Source: Sycobia sp. Sy_11 (lineage: Eukaryota > Arthropoda > Insecta > Hymenoptera > Epichrysomallidae). Taken from it: a stretch of DNA of 64,000 nt. The position numbers and the translations under genes are program-made. Under the pieces are notes generated by a model, which worked only from the letters and a program-made list of their open reading frames with translations, was not told the origin of the DNA and ran no database searches. The stretch is from contig JACCIC010000167.1 in NCBI GenBank assembly GCA_018907035.1, positions 1,178,001 through 1,242,000 of the forward strand, given 5' to 3'. Positions 45,545 to 56,668 of the stretch are shown piece after piece; within the stretch, counting starts at the first letter, position 1, and each line of letters begins with the position of its first letter.

Positions 45545-45695
45545 CTTTCAGACAAATGGCTTGTTCCATGACGCCCAATGATGTAGCAAATTTTTGTTGA
45601 TTCCTATATGGATCCTCATGCAGCATAGCATCTAATTCATTGTCTTCAATTCTTTTCGGCTTTCCGGAGCGATCCTTGACTTCATTCTATATGAA
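45545..45695 (-). pseudogene. mariner N-terminal (HTH) fragment fused to gypsy RT
   Basis: The minus strand reads VKDRSGKPKRIEDNELDAML, then HEDPYRNQQKFATSLGVMEQ. This matches the linker and second helix-turn-helix of mauritiana-type mariners (GRP..., then LAxxLGVxxxAISxxL). It directly follows the gypsy RT frame on the minus strand, so it is a separate insertion remnant. Confidence 0.65.
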
Positions 45696-45699
45696 GTTT

Positions 45700-46400
45700 G
45701 AAGTATGTTTTTTAGTGCCTAGAAATTCTCTGATATTTATTTGCTGTTTTTTTATCCACTATAATCCTATTTTTATTTACAATATGTTCTAAAAATATTA
45801 CTTCTTGTTTGAAGAGCTCACATTTTTCTGGTAATAATTTAAGTCCTGATTCGCTTAATTTATTTATTACTGCGTTAACTCATTCGTTGTTTAATTCTAT
45901 AGTTGGTGCGATTATAATTATATCATCGATATATAAAAAGCATATTTCCTTGATTAGTTCGTACAGTATGTTATTCGTTCTCTTTAGAAGGTTCCGGGTG
46001 AGTTTATGAGCCCAAAAGTTAAGATTTTAAACTTGAAATGACCTAAAGCGTGGATAAAGTTTTTATTTTAATTTGATCAAATCCTTATACCAGGTCTAAA
46101 ATAGTGTAGTACTTATTATTGCCTATTTCCTCGAAGATCTCTGTAATTGAATGTATTGCGTATGTGATGGGATGATTTTCTTATTTAATTTTCTATAGTC
46201 TATGACTAGCTTTCAATTCTCTTCTTCACATTTTCCAGGCTTTTCATTTACCAGCCAGGCTGGGAAATTAAATCCGCTGTTTGAAGGCTGTACCAGATTA
46301 TTATCGACTAATTTTGTACCTCTTTTATTGCGGTTTCTTTCATTTTATTAGATAGTGGAAATTGTTTTACATCAAGAAGACGTTCATCTATTAATTATAT
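45700..46400 (-). pseudogene. Ty3/gypsy reverse transcriptase (broken)
   Basis: The minus strand carries VKQFPLSNKMKETAIKEVQ-like sequence (near 46370), GHFKFKILTFGLINSPGTF (near 46020), the active-site LYIDDIIIIAPTIELNNE (near 45930), and GLKLLPEKCELFKQEVIFLE (near 45830). YIDD is a legitimate gypsy active-site variant. Numerous stops make it a fossil. The thumb and RNase H are missing: mariner sequence follows. Its protease and gag lie at higher coordinates in the right order. Confidence 0.8.
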
Positions 46401-47025
46401 TTCATGGTATTCTGTATTACAGTTTTCCAATGTGTAGCCTTGTATACAGATAATATCTTTATTTTGAATTATAAGGTTTTTGATTATACGTGGTTTCTTC
46501 TTTTTTCCCTTATATGTGGTTCATATGTGGTTTATATTTATTTTCTCAAATATATTTGTTATTCTCTCGTTTTGAGGCGTTTTCTTTAAATTATTTTTTT
46601 TGTGTCTCTCGTTTTTAATAATTATAGTTGCCGTCTCTTCTATTATATTGCTTGTATGTGCAATATCTGGTATTATGGTGTAATATTCTAGGAAAAGTTT
46701 TTTATCTTTTCCTTTATTTATATACCGTGTACTTTCTTCTCATTTCATCAGAAATTTTCTGTAGTCATAAGTTTCTGTATTATATATTGTCATGTAATCT
46801 TAATCATCGAGAGCTGAGAAAAATTTTGAAGTTAGGCTCACATTTTTTCGGCTTCCTTCTCTGAATAACAGTCTATGTCATTCATTCTTTCAAGTTCTTT
46901 GTGTAGTATGTGATTTGTATAAGTTGTTGCTTTCTGTCTTTTTTATTTTTTATTGTTTTTTATGTTATTTTATTTTTTATTTATATATATTATGGTTGAT
47001 TTTTTTGCCTTGTTTATTTTTAAAT
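46401..47025 (-). other. Degenerate internal gypsy sequence
   Basis: This lies between protease and RT of the minus-strand element, where linker or RT N-terminal sequence is expected, but I can identify no motif. Plus-strand hydrophobic frames here are AT artefacts. Confidence 0.4.
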
Positions 47026-47345
47026 TTTGTATTATTTATTTCTAAATAGACTTTGTCTAATCGCAGCTTGTGTTCCGTTAGTAATTTTTTCCCCAGAACT
47101 CCATTATATGGTATTGCGAAATCATTTGGCAATGAGACGAAAGCATTGTTCGTTTTTTGTAAATTCTGTAGTTCCTATTGTTTTTACAATTTTATACGTA
47201 ATTCCAGAAATTCTGGCTTTTATAGTTGTATCGATGGCGTTATTTGATACGTATTTTTCTTTTATATCGTCTCATTGAGCTCCTGTATCTCGCAGCAATA
47301 AGCAATATTTACTTGCAGACGGTTCTCGATTTGTAATGTATTGAG
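47026..47345 (-). pseudogene. Retroviral-type aspartic protease remnant
   Basis: On the minus strand KYCLLLRDTGAQ (near 47295) fits the active-site motif LLxDTGA of retroelement proteases. It continues in the same direction with DDIKEKYVSNNAIDTTIKAR and ISGITYKIVKTIGTTEF. The position between zinc knuckles and RT is as expected. Confidence 0.6.
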
Positions 47346-47769
47346 TTTCCGAATTGAAATAAATATAATGGTCTGCACTAGAAATTTTCGTTATTTTGAT
47401 TATCTATATCTTACTTATGTGTGTTTTTAATTTCGCATTTGTATGTATTATTCCTTATATCTCTTTTTTCTTCTTGTATTTCATGTAGTTTTTCTATATT
47501 TTCCTTTGTTAATTTTTCCTCTATAATTTTGATAATGTCTGTCATGAAAACTATTCTAGTTTTATGATGTTACTTATTTGTGCTATATGAAATCTCTTGA
47601 GTGTCTTTTGATTATCAACTCTCTTTGAGCACTCATTATAGGTCGAGTTTATTCGTTTCCCTGTAGTATATCTTGCCGATTTATAGAACATTCTATTCGT
47701 ATGACCTATTCTCTTACAATTTCTAATTTTTAATTCTGTGCAGTCTATTGTGTTGCAACCAAATTTGTC

Positions 47770-47873
47770 GCAAAATTTACACTTAGCTTACTTTTAATGC
47801 TTCCTTCTTCCTGCATTTATCAATCATATGATCTTTTATCGTACAGTAGTCGCATGATTTAGTATCCCTATTT

Positions 47874-47925
<52 letters not shown>

Positions 47926-48290
47926 TGCATTTCTAGAGTAATTACATGTTAATGGATTGTCGTTCCGTAGGGGAAAATTTTAGCTGAATATTTTTCATCG
48001 ATTATTTTATTTGGTTTTGTATAAAAAATCGTTTTGTGCCCTATTCCTTTACAGTTTTGGCATATTTCGTAATTTTGTAATGATAGGGCAATTGAAAGGT
48101 TTGTGACCCTCTTCTTGACAGTATTGAAAATTATTTGCATTTAAATCGCTGAAAACACATCTATTTATTGAATTCCCGAGTTGATGGATATTTCCGCAAT
48201 ACAGCGATATCTCTTTGCTTGTATTAGTATATTCGTATGATGCATGGTTTGGGCTCTTGCAATATATACATTGCAAAATAATGCTTCGTG
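47770..48290 (-). pseudogene. Gag nucleocapsid with several CCHC knuckles (degraded)
   Basis: Minus-strand frames show CIYCKSPNHASYEY, LYCGNIHQLGNSINRC, YCQEEGHKPFNC and CQNCKGIGHKTIFY (48050-48270 and about 48020-48070). Together they make four CxxCx(3-4)Hx4C-like knuckles, two with a lost final Cys. A (TA)n tract at 47877-47922 interrupts the region. Multiple knuckles in Gag are known from several gypsy and errantivirus-like families. Confidence 0.65.
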
Positions 48291-48364
48291 ATATGGGCTT
48301 TTACATATTTAACGGTTGAACTATTTTTTCTCATTAAATATTTTTTTGCTTACGTTGCCATTGC

Positions 48365-48810
48365 TTTCTAACCTTTAATTATTTTGTCTTTTTAATTTAT
48401 CCTCAAATTTTATAGCTTTTAAAGACATTTCATCTAAAGTTGAAATTTCGCCCATTCCTACTTTTATTTCAAATTTTAATCCTTCTTTGATGCTCTCTGG
48501 GACTCGTTTGATTGATCTTTCATTGAGTAATTTGATGTTTGTTCTAGTTAGATCGGCATCGTGTTCTTGAATTTCTTTGATTTTGGCCGCCAGATTTCTT
48601 AGTCTATTCATAAAATTTATAACTGATTCATTTGGTTTTTGATAGAGTTTGATTAGGTTTGCTCATAATACCTCATAATTTTTGTTTTATCGACAAATTC
48701 GGTTTTCAATATTAATAAAGTTACCTATAGTGTCAATTACCGTGACCTTTAGGGCGTTATATACGTTTTCTGTTAGTTTCATTTTTAATAATTATATCAT
48801 GCTATATTTT
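48365..48810 (-). pseudogene. Gag capsid-like region
   Basis: The minus strand reads YNALKVTVIDTIGNFINI (near 48750), VINFMNRLRNLAAKIKEIQE (near 48600) and LKFEIKVGMGEISTLDEMSL (48480-48420). This pattern is that of gypsy Gag capsids, where a 'TL.EA...A..FE' end precedes the zinc knuckles. One frameshift near 48620 is visible. Confidence 0.6.
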
Positions 48811-49013
48811 TCAATTCTATTATGTGATTTAGGAGGTACCTATAGTTCGGCCCTATGTTCTTTCCATTTTTTCTGGGTTTTGAGAATTATTTGGTATTAT
48901 ATCGAAAGTAGGCTTGTTTATAAAGACGTACTTTTTTCGTTTTGTGTGTTCATAATTATTTTCTTCGACTTCGTCTTTTGAATGTGTGTAATATAAGAAT
49001 TCGATAATTTAGA

Positions 49014-49086
49014 GGCCTACGATGGCTCGATCGCTAGAGCGAAGGACTAGTAACTGGTGATCCGAGTTCAAATCCCGGTCTCGGGC
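49014..49086 (+). repeat. tRNA-derived SINE-like head, copy 2
   Basis: It carries an A-box-like TGGCTCGATCGCTAGAGC, a Thr-like anticodon loop CTAGTAA (AGT) and a B-box-like GAGTTCAAATCCCGG. The D stem (GCTC/GAGC) pairs, but the acceptor and anticodon stems do not. With the related inverted copy at 37.5 kb this fits a SINE or tRNA pseudogene rather than an active tRNA-Thr. Confidence 0.65.
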
Positions 49087-49390
49087 AAATTGTAATATGT
49101 TTTATAGATATAGAGGGAGGAGAATGTTTTGTTTTTGAATTTTTTTTGAAAATGTTGCTACTCTAGTTGCTTCTTGAGTTCTGGTTTTCCTAATATTTTT
49201 GTTTTATAACTATTTTTTTCTATTCTTCTATATTGCTTATTAAGTATTCTAAGTTTTCACGGTTTTCCATATTTATTTTTCTGTTTTATATTTTATTTCT
49301 GTACTCTTCGATGCGTCTGATTTGCAGTCGCATTTATTTTTCCTTTAGCATGAAAGTTCAGTTTTGGAGATTTGGTATATATTGTGATAG

Positions 49391-49459
<69 letters not shown>

Positions 49460-50074
49460 AAATAGATGTATCTTTTTTGTTTATATTGAATATAAGGGTA
49501 TTTCGGAACACGTACTTCATTTTCTTTTTGAAATTTTTTGGTAGTTTAATTTTTTTAATTGAGTCAGAGGATTTTGCCTTAAGCGTCTTTCCCAATATTA
49601 TTGCAAGCAGTTATTCTATAATAAAGAATTTACCAGGAACGTTTTGTACCGGAACCATTTGTGACGTCTAGATTCTTGCAAATGAATGTTTAAATCTTGA
49701 CGCATGTTTGTGGTGGGATTTTAGCTCCACCGATGCTCAGATTGTTTTTAGCAATATAGATTTGTGTATTTTACTTACTTATTTTTCTTTTTTTGCTGCT
49801 CTCACCAGCTCGTATGTGGGAACATTGGAAATAAATTAGGACAAAATAATCATTTAACATAACTTTATAAATTAGATCGAAACTGACCGAATTATTTTGC
49901 AGTCTTAATTTATATCCTCCTTTATTTGGCCCAAACCTCGGTCATAGTTACGTAATCGATGTTATTGTTTAGGAGAGCAAATTTGCGCATTGGACATATT
50001 TTGTGTTCTCTTTTCATTTTGATTTCTGATGAGTTAGAACTTACAGATAGTCCAGGCGAATTAGGGTTTTAATT
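49087..50074. other. AT-rich, with (TA)n at 49404-49456
   Basis: No gene is recognised. The TA array is pure. Confidence 0.6.
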
Positions 50075-51636
50075 CAACATTTTCTCCAACGCCTATTTTT
50101 TTGCATTAAATGATAGATAAGGATGTGTAGAATAAGTTTCAATTATTGTAAAATTCATCATTTAAATGGTTTTTCTACTTTATTTTTTTACAATAAATAT
50201 ATTAAATAAAAATAGTTCGAAATACAAGAGAGAATTTCTCTCCCATGAATATAATTGAAAGCTTATATACATTAATAATGTATAAACACTGAAAATAGAA
50301 CATGTTAATGTTATTTATGTTAAGCAATTATAAATACGAATAATTTATTGTTGTTATTTTGAAAATTTTATTGTAATTTATCACGTACTGGTTAAGAAAT
50401 ATGTAGATATTATGCACTATATATTTATATCGATCGTGTAAATGATTTATAAATACAAAGCTAGTTTAAGCTATTGACAATAATAATTGTCAGCGCTGAG
50501 TGCATCACAGAGAAGAAACAGCGTAAATATGCATAAATAATAACAATTGGTTATCAGAAAAAAGGAAAACTAATATTCAATTACGTTAATATTATAATAT
50601 AAAGAAAAAATTGAAGTAAAAGTAATTTTAAATTATTAAATAAACCAATATAAAATTGAAAAGAATTAATTAATATTATTATACATTGGATATAATAGAA
50701 TTACCGTATTAGAACCAAGAGTACTATGAAGGTTAGAAAAAATAAAGTTAAATTAAAAAAAATCATCAAAATAGCTGCTTTTATAGTAAAGATATTCTAT
50801 TTTACAACTAAGATCGAAAGCGATGTAGCTGGAGTTGTCTATGACGCAGTGCGCGAATGTGCACATGTTCAGTAGGCGGCGCCACGATATCTGCGCGAGG
50901 AAAGATAAGCTGCCGCCAGCCGTCGCTGATGCCACGCGTAAAAACTTTTTATAAATGTTACATTTATAGATAATTACTAATAATTTATAATATATTAATA
51001 AATATAAAGATACACTAACCATTATACTTGCACCTTGCCAAATTTCAAGTTAAAATGTTAATTGAATGTTAATGAATGAATAAATAATAGTTTAAACAAA
51101 AATTTTCTCAACTTCTTTTGGTCGCTCTAATAATTGCATTTTACTGCATAAAAAAATTCCCAGCCGTTGGCGAACTTCTCAATGGTTAAGTTGCAATATA
51201 AATAATTTTGCAACTGATCGCCATTTTGAAAGCACACTTTGTAATTTGAAACATAGTATAAGTAGATGAAAAAACATCTATTTGCGTCATTATTATTGAA
51301 TTTCAATTGTTTAAACAAATTATATAGCTCTTTGAATATCGAAAATTTTTCCATTTTCATTGTTTATTTAACAATAGAAAAATCTAATTTTGAAGTTTTT
51401 AATGTACGTACTTTTGTTCAGACTTATTTCCTGCACAACATTTATACGAACCTTTTTTCGATTAGAGCAATATTATTTAAACTATTAAAGAAAAAGTAAA
51501 AAAGAGCATTTTTTCTGCTATTTTGCAATAAATAAATATATCGCCGATGGGGTACGATCCCGAAAATTTAGGGTCTTATTCTATATATCCTCATCTATAA
51601 TTTAATGCAAAAAAATAGGCGTTGGAGAAAATGTTG
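50075..51636. mobile_element. Candidate non-autonomous DNA transposon with 62-bp TIRs
   Basis: The ends 50075-50136 and 51575-51636 are inverted repeats of equal length, 62 bp, with four mismatches by eye. Each terminus starts CAACATTTTCTCCAACGCC. The 1562-bp interior is AT-rich and holds no transposase motif, so movement would need a transposase from elsewhere. A clear target-site duplication is not visible (flanks TTTTAATT and GTAAATCG), so the true ends may lie a few bases away. The superfamily is not assigned. Confidence 0.65.
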
Positions 51637-51639
51637 GTA

Positions 51640-52088
51640 AATCGCCTATTTTGGACCTAACTAGCTTGGACCAGAGATAATAAGGGGAGATCGCCGATGC
51701 CCATGTTAGACATTGCAGTAAAATTTTGACACTCAGCGCTATGGCGGTGAACGTCGGTACTCCGTTCGTGCGATATTCCAGATGTCGGTTTTTGAGCTCG
51801 TGCGCTGGAGGGAGTGACGGTGTTCAGTAGGGGGACGCCGAAACAATAGATTTAATAAAAGCGATTAACTGGTATCGAAATTCTTGAAGTGCGTATAGAT
51901 TTTCTTGTCTGTGTGTGTAAGTGTGTATTTATGCATTTATATACACACGTATTTTCTTAAAATTTTAAATTCGCTGCGTGGCGATGATCGAAGCTACTAA
52001 AGGGTATACCTGGGTATACGCACTTAAAGAATTTCTTCATCGACACCAGTGAATCCCATTTACTACACTCCGCTGCCAAATTTTTAAG
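51640..52088. other. Spacer with boundary motif
   Basis: CCAGAGATAATAAGGGGAGA at 51671 continues into TCGCCGATGCCC and nearly matches 2661-2691 at the edge of the long inverted repeat. The block ACGTATTTTCTTAAAATTTT near 51947 recurs, with changes, just after the LINE at about 55040. There is no gene. Confidence 0.5.

Positions 52089-52126
<38 letters not shown>
52089..52126 (+). repeat. (CA)n tract, 5' side of the LINE
   Basis: A CA array immediately precedes the first LINE codons. A second CA array follows its poly(A). Confidence 0.9.
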
Positions 52127-52127
<1 letters not shown>

Positions 52128-52128
<1 letters not shown>

Positions 52129-54779
52129 GTGGCGATTTTAACGCGTGGTCCACAGCCTGGGGAAGTGCTTCAACAAATAACAGAGGTAGTATGCTGCTTG
52201 ATGGCCTTAATTCTCTTCAACTCCACGTGGTTAATAAGGGATCTGAATCCACTTTCATTAGGGGTGATAAACAATCAGTCATTGATGTAACATTCGCCAG
52301 TGATGACTTGATTCAGCGGATCCTTAATTGGAGAGTAAGCGACCTTTACACCCACAGTGATCACAGGGCGATCTTGTATGAGATTGCAGAGAAGAAAATA
52401 AAGAACAAGTGCAATGAGTGGATGCCCATACGGAAATGGAACATCAGATCGCTAGACTGTGAAGTGTTCGCCACTATAATATCAGAAGAGCGTTTAGAAT
52501 ATGGTGCACCAGGCCATCTGGCAAATGCACTCATGAAGCATATCTCTGAAGCATGTGATGCATCGATGACTAGGACTAAGAGCGGATTTAAACATCGTCA
52601 ATCTGTCTACTGGTGGACAAATGAAATTGCAGAATTGCGCAAACAATGTCATCGCGCACGTAGACTTGCCCAGAGAGCCCGCACCCATCGTGATACGTTT
52701 AATAGTTTATTTAAAGAAGCACAGAGAGTGCTTGTCAAGGCCATTAAGGCAAGCAAGCGTCGATGCTGGCTTGAACTGTGTGCAGAGGCCAACAATGACT
52801 TATGGGGACGACCATACAAAACAGTCATGGCACGATTGAGTAGGGCACCAATACAACCCACTAGCACGGTATTGATTGATAAGATTGTTTCCGCTCTCTT
52901 TCCCAATGACATTCATGGGACTGTACTGCGCACGCAACACTCGGACGATATACCTCCTATAACAGAAATGGAGTTACATAATGCTTACGCTAAGACTAGA
53001 GACAATGCTGCCCCTGGCCCTGATGGTATCCCTAATGCGGCAGTTAAGTTGGCGATTCAGAAGAATCCAGCTATATTTCTAAAAGTATATAATGCTTGTC
53101 TTCTTGAGGGTATTTTTCTTGATTGCTGGAAAACTCAAAGGTTAGTCCTGTTACCTAAGGGCAATAAGCCACTTGATGATCCTTCATCATACAGGCCATT
53201 GTGTATGCTCGACACGGTAGGTAAAATATTTGAAAAAATAATATGTAGCCGACTGGAAGCATTCACTGAAGGATTGCACGGCTTATCCTCACGCCAATTT
53301 GGATTTCGGAAATCAAAATCAACAGTCGATGCTATTAAACTGGTAGTGTGTACCGCAAGAGATGCAATCAGTGGTAAGAGATGGAAAGGTGGCACTAAAC
53401 AGTATTGTGCCATTGTCGCTCTAGATGTCAAGAATGCCTTTAATTCAGCGCGCTGGTCTTCTATTATGAGTTCTCTTAAAGAGTTCGGAGTACCTGGTTA
53501 TTTACAGAATGTCGTGGCCAGCTACTTTGAGAATAGGATAATATTATACCGAACGGATGAAGGCACTGTATCGCATAAGGTTACTGCGGGAGTCCCCCAG
53601 GGCTCAGTTATGGGACCTATATTGTGGAATATTATGTATGATGGCGTGTTGAGGATTCCACAACCGCCTGGTTCAATAACAGTAGGGTACGCCGACGATA
53701 TCGCTCTAGTAGTGACGGCTAAGACCCTTGATGAACTTACTGAAAATGCCAATGAGGCAATCAGCAACATCAGTAGATGGATTAAGACGGCTGGTCTACA
53801 ATTAGCGGAGCACAAGACAGAAGTAGTCCTTGTCAGCAGTCGTAAGAAGGTAGATAGTATTACTCTTAAAGTTGGTAGCTGCCGCATTAGTTCTGCGCCA
53901 TCTTTACGATACTTGGGTGTCCAGCTTGATGCCAGGTTAAACTTCAAAGAACATCTAAAGATATCTGGCGAAAAAGCGCAACGAGTTTCAGCTGCCTTGT
54001 GTCGGCTCATGCCTAACATTGGTGGCCCTCGTCCACCCCAGAGGAAACTATTAGCTTATGTTGTTAATTCTGTCAGCATGTATGCAGCACCAATCTGGCA
54101 TTATGCATGCGGAATTAAATCGTATTGTGAGTTGGCCATTGCGACCCGTCGTCGCTCCTGTATACGTATTATTAGTAGTTACAGGACGGTATCCACCGAC
54201 GCAGCTGAGGTACTTGCCGGAATTCTTCCTTTCGATTTAGCTGCAGATGAACTGGCTAGGCTGCATAACATATGTAAGACCGCAGTGGATTCCCTACAAG
54301 GTGCTAAAAATGTGGAACGTCATCGTTCTATAGAAATGTGGCAAAAACGATGGACCGATTCTAGCAAAGGCCGATGGACTTATCGTATCCTCCCAGACAT
54401 ACACAGATGGATCAACAGGAAACACGGGGAATTAGATTTCCACCTAACTCAGTTGTTGACTGGACATGGTTGTTTTAGGTCCTATTTCCACCGCTTTCAC
54501 CTGGATAATAATGATCTCTGCCCCATCTGTCCGACTTTGGTTGAGGATGCTGAGCATATATTGGTGAGCTGCCCTCGTTTTAGAACACAACGTGAGCACT
54601 TGATGAACATCATCAATAAGCCAATAAGACCAGAGAGCATCCTATCAATAATGCTGGAATCTTCTGAAAACTGGAAGGCAGTAGCCAGTTTCGCAAAAGA
54701 GGTGATGACCAAACTTAGATATGCTGATAGAACTAGGCGAATGGCCCAGGATGAACCAGGCCAACTGATCCTATTTTAA
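52128..54779 (+). CDS. LINE ORF2 protein: endonuclease (partial), reverse transcriptase, zinc finger
   Basis: The frame is open for 883 codons; the first ATG at 52191 gives 862. Before the ATG the same frame reads GGDFNAWSTAWGS, an APE-type endonuclease motif, so the true start lay further upstream and has been lost. Counting from the ATG, the endonuclease end SDHRAI is at 56-61, the RT fingers (AAPGPDGIPN) near 273-282, motif A LDVKNAF at 411-417, GVPQGSVMGP at 467-476, the active site GYADDIAL at 499-506, and GGPRPP in the thumb region. A C-terminal CxxC...H...C finger (CPICPTLVEDAEH) lies at 777-795. Such proteins nick the target and reverse-transcribe their RNA in place. The RT and zinc finger look intact, so this is the youngest coding element here, but it lacks most of the endonuclease and ORF1. 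Clade R1 is judged from motif wording. Confidence 0.9.
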
Positions 54780-54876
54780 GATACAGAAGACGAACACCGA
54801 ACCCCTGATCACCTGTGTGGATGGGGGACGTAGGATAGTGTCATAAGAAGATGAGTCGTATAGGCTAATTAACAGC

Positions 54877-54912
54877 CCCGCCGAAGTAATATTCCCGGAT
54901 AGTTCCGGCGGG
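54877..54912 (+). promoter_or_regulatory. LINE 3' UTR hairpin 1
   Basis: CCCGCCG (54877-54883) pairs with CGGCGGG (54906-54912). Many LINEs use 3' RNA structure for recognition by their RT; that role here is inference. Confidence 0.45.
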
Positions 54913-54937
54913 ATGCTGGTTTCGAGAGGCCACTAGT

Positions 54938-54953
54938 GCAGAGCTTGCTCTGC
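54938..54953 (+). promoter_or_regulatory. LINE 3' UTR hairpin 2
   Basis: GCAGAGC and GCTCTGC flank a TT loop, immediately before the CCTACGCC leader of the poly(A). It could be a terminal recognition stem. Confidence 0.45.
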
Positions 54954-54965
54954 CTACGCCTAAAA

Positions 54966-54982
<17 letters not shown>

Positions 54983-55021
<39 letters not shown>

Positions 55022-55042
55022 ACACACATATATATATATATA
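54983..55042 (+). repeat. (CA)n / (TA)n tract, 3' side of the LINE
   Basis: The CA array with ACAT interruptions (CACACATACACAC) passes into a short TA array. Confidence 0.9.
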
Positions 55043-55982
55043 CGTATTTTCTTAACATTTTGAGTTTAAAACTTGATTGTATTGATAAGATTGTTTATAT
55101 TTATAAGATTGCGTTGACCTTAATAATAAGACTAATTTGATATAAAACATTATACTTTCTGTAAATTATTTATATAATAACATTCATTAAATTTTTATAT
55201 AATAAATTTTATTTCATTGCTATTTACATTATATCATGCATTCATTAAAATTAATTCAATAGTTATTAGAATACAACAAATATTTATTTAAATTTATCTT
55301 TGAAACAGATACATATATATTTATCACGAATGAATATTTGGTAATTTAGAGTAAACCATATATTTGAAACAAACAATTAAGTTTATTTGAATAGCAAACA
55401 TATATTTATTACATTACACTAAATAAATTATTGACAAGTAATAAATATTTCTTGAAGTTTACTAAACAGAACTACATATACGTAACAAATAAAGTTAAAT
55501 AAATAAATATTTAAAAAACTATATATATATTCAAATTTAACAAATATATTCAATTTTTGGAAAAGCTATTCAATATGAACAATTAAATAGCTTTATCAAA
55601 AGGTGCAATATATGTATTTGATTATATCCAACGAGTTATTATAAACTGAGAAACATTTTTTCGATTTTATTAAACGAAGCACAAAGATTTAAATATTAAA
55701 TTTAAAGGAATGAATCTTTTAATAAAACTATTTATATATGTAAATAATTTTTTCAAAAATAGAAAATATTTTTTTGATTTATATATATATATTTTGTAGT
55801 TTTTAATATTTATTTATTACTTTTAATATTTAAATCTTTGTGCTTCGTTCAATAAAATTAAATAAATATTTATTAGATTTTACAACTGGCAGGGAATAAT
55901 CAAATATATCTAATTCACCCTTTGAGAAAACTAGTTCATTCTTTTGAGTAAATGTTTTTTAAAAAATTGAATATATTTCTTG

Positions 55983-56021
<39 letters not shown>

Positions 56022-56040
56022 ACTGAAAAAAATAATTTCT
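55043..56040. other. AT-rich stretch
   Basis: No gene. CTTTGTGCTTCG-type sequence near 55675 and its complement near 55850 form a short inverted pair around TTTAATATTTAAATC. A TA-rich run lies at 55983-56022. Confidence 0.5.
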
Positions 56041-56591
56041 AATAGCAAGCTTATTTTTTTCTCAAAAGCAGAACACAAATATTGGGAATTCAATGAATAT
56101 TTTTTTATTTTGAGAAAATCTATCCTCAAACCAATAGATTCAAATTTAATATCAGGAAAAGAAATTCTTCGATTAATTAAATATCTCCTAGATTTTTGTC
56201 AAGATTTTCTAGAAAATGAGTGGCTGAAATTGGAAATTAAATAAATATTTTCTTATCTAAAGAATCTATTTTCATGAACCAATAACTGAAGATTTTGAAT
56301 AAAAAAATTTAGTTATTTGATTCAAGCCGACAAAATTAAGTGAATATATAATCGGATTAAGAATTTCAATACTTCACTAGAGAAATTGAATTTAAAATGA
56401 AGAATTTGATTCCTATTTTTAAAACAATAATTACTTGAAATACGTTTTTATTTTTTAGAAACATGAAAATTCAAGTCTAAATATTTAAAAGAAGTACATA
56501 GTTTCTTGATTCAAAGCATTATTTTCTTGGCTTTAATTTCTTGAATTCTCATAATTAATTTCTTTCGCTTAAAAGAACTTAGACCTAACCG

Positions 56592-56668
56592 GGATTATAT
56601 CCACAGACCTTTGGATTCGCAAGCTAACACCTTATTAATTACGCTATCGCAGTACGCTGTGGACAATT
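56592..56668 (-). repeat. tRNA-like (SINE-like) sequence in the left arm
   Basis: The complement reads GCGATAGCGTAATTAATAAGG, then GTTAGCTTGCGAATCC, then a B-box-like GGATATAATCCCGG. The layout recalls D arm, anticodon arm and TΨC arm, but stems are poor. Its partner is at 58355-58432. Confidence 0.55.

Larger units (their letters stand above)
52127..54982 (+). mobile_element. R1-clade non-LTR retrotransposon (LINE), 5' truncated
   Basis: The element runs from the (CA)n junction, inside its endonuclease domain, to a poly(A) of about 21 bases at 54962-54982. It comprises one long ORF, a ~180-bp 3' UTR with two hairpins, and the A tail. A (CA)n/ACAY-type tract lies on both sides, which fits insertion into a CA-rich microsatellite, as known for Waldo-type R1 elements. 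A target-site duplication cannot be told apart from the repeat. The gag-like ORF1 and the first part of the endonuclease are missing. Confidence 0.85.

Noticed and set aside
45809..48981. Plus-strand hydrophobic ORFs (for example 47027-47278, 48682-48981) as membrane proteins
   Set aside because: They are the complement of AT-rich minus-strand gypsy gag-pol; Phe/Ile/Leu/Tyr richness comes from T-rich codons.
49014..49086. Functional tRNA-Thr (AGT)
   Set aside because: Boxes A and B are recognisable but the acceptor and anticodon stems do not pair, and a related degenerate copy exists at 37.5 kb. SINE or pseudogene is more likely.
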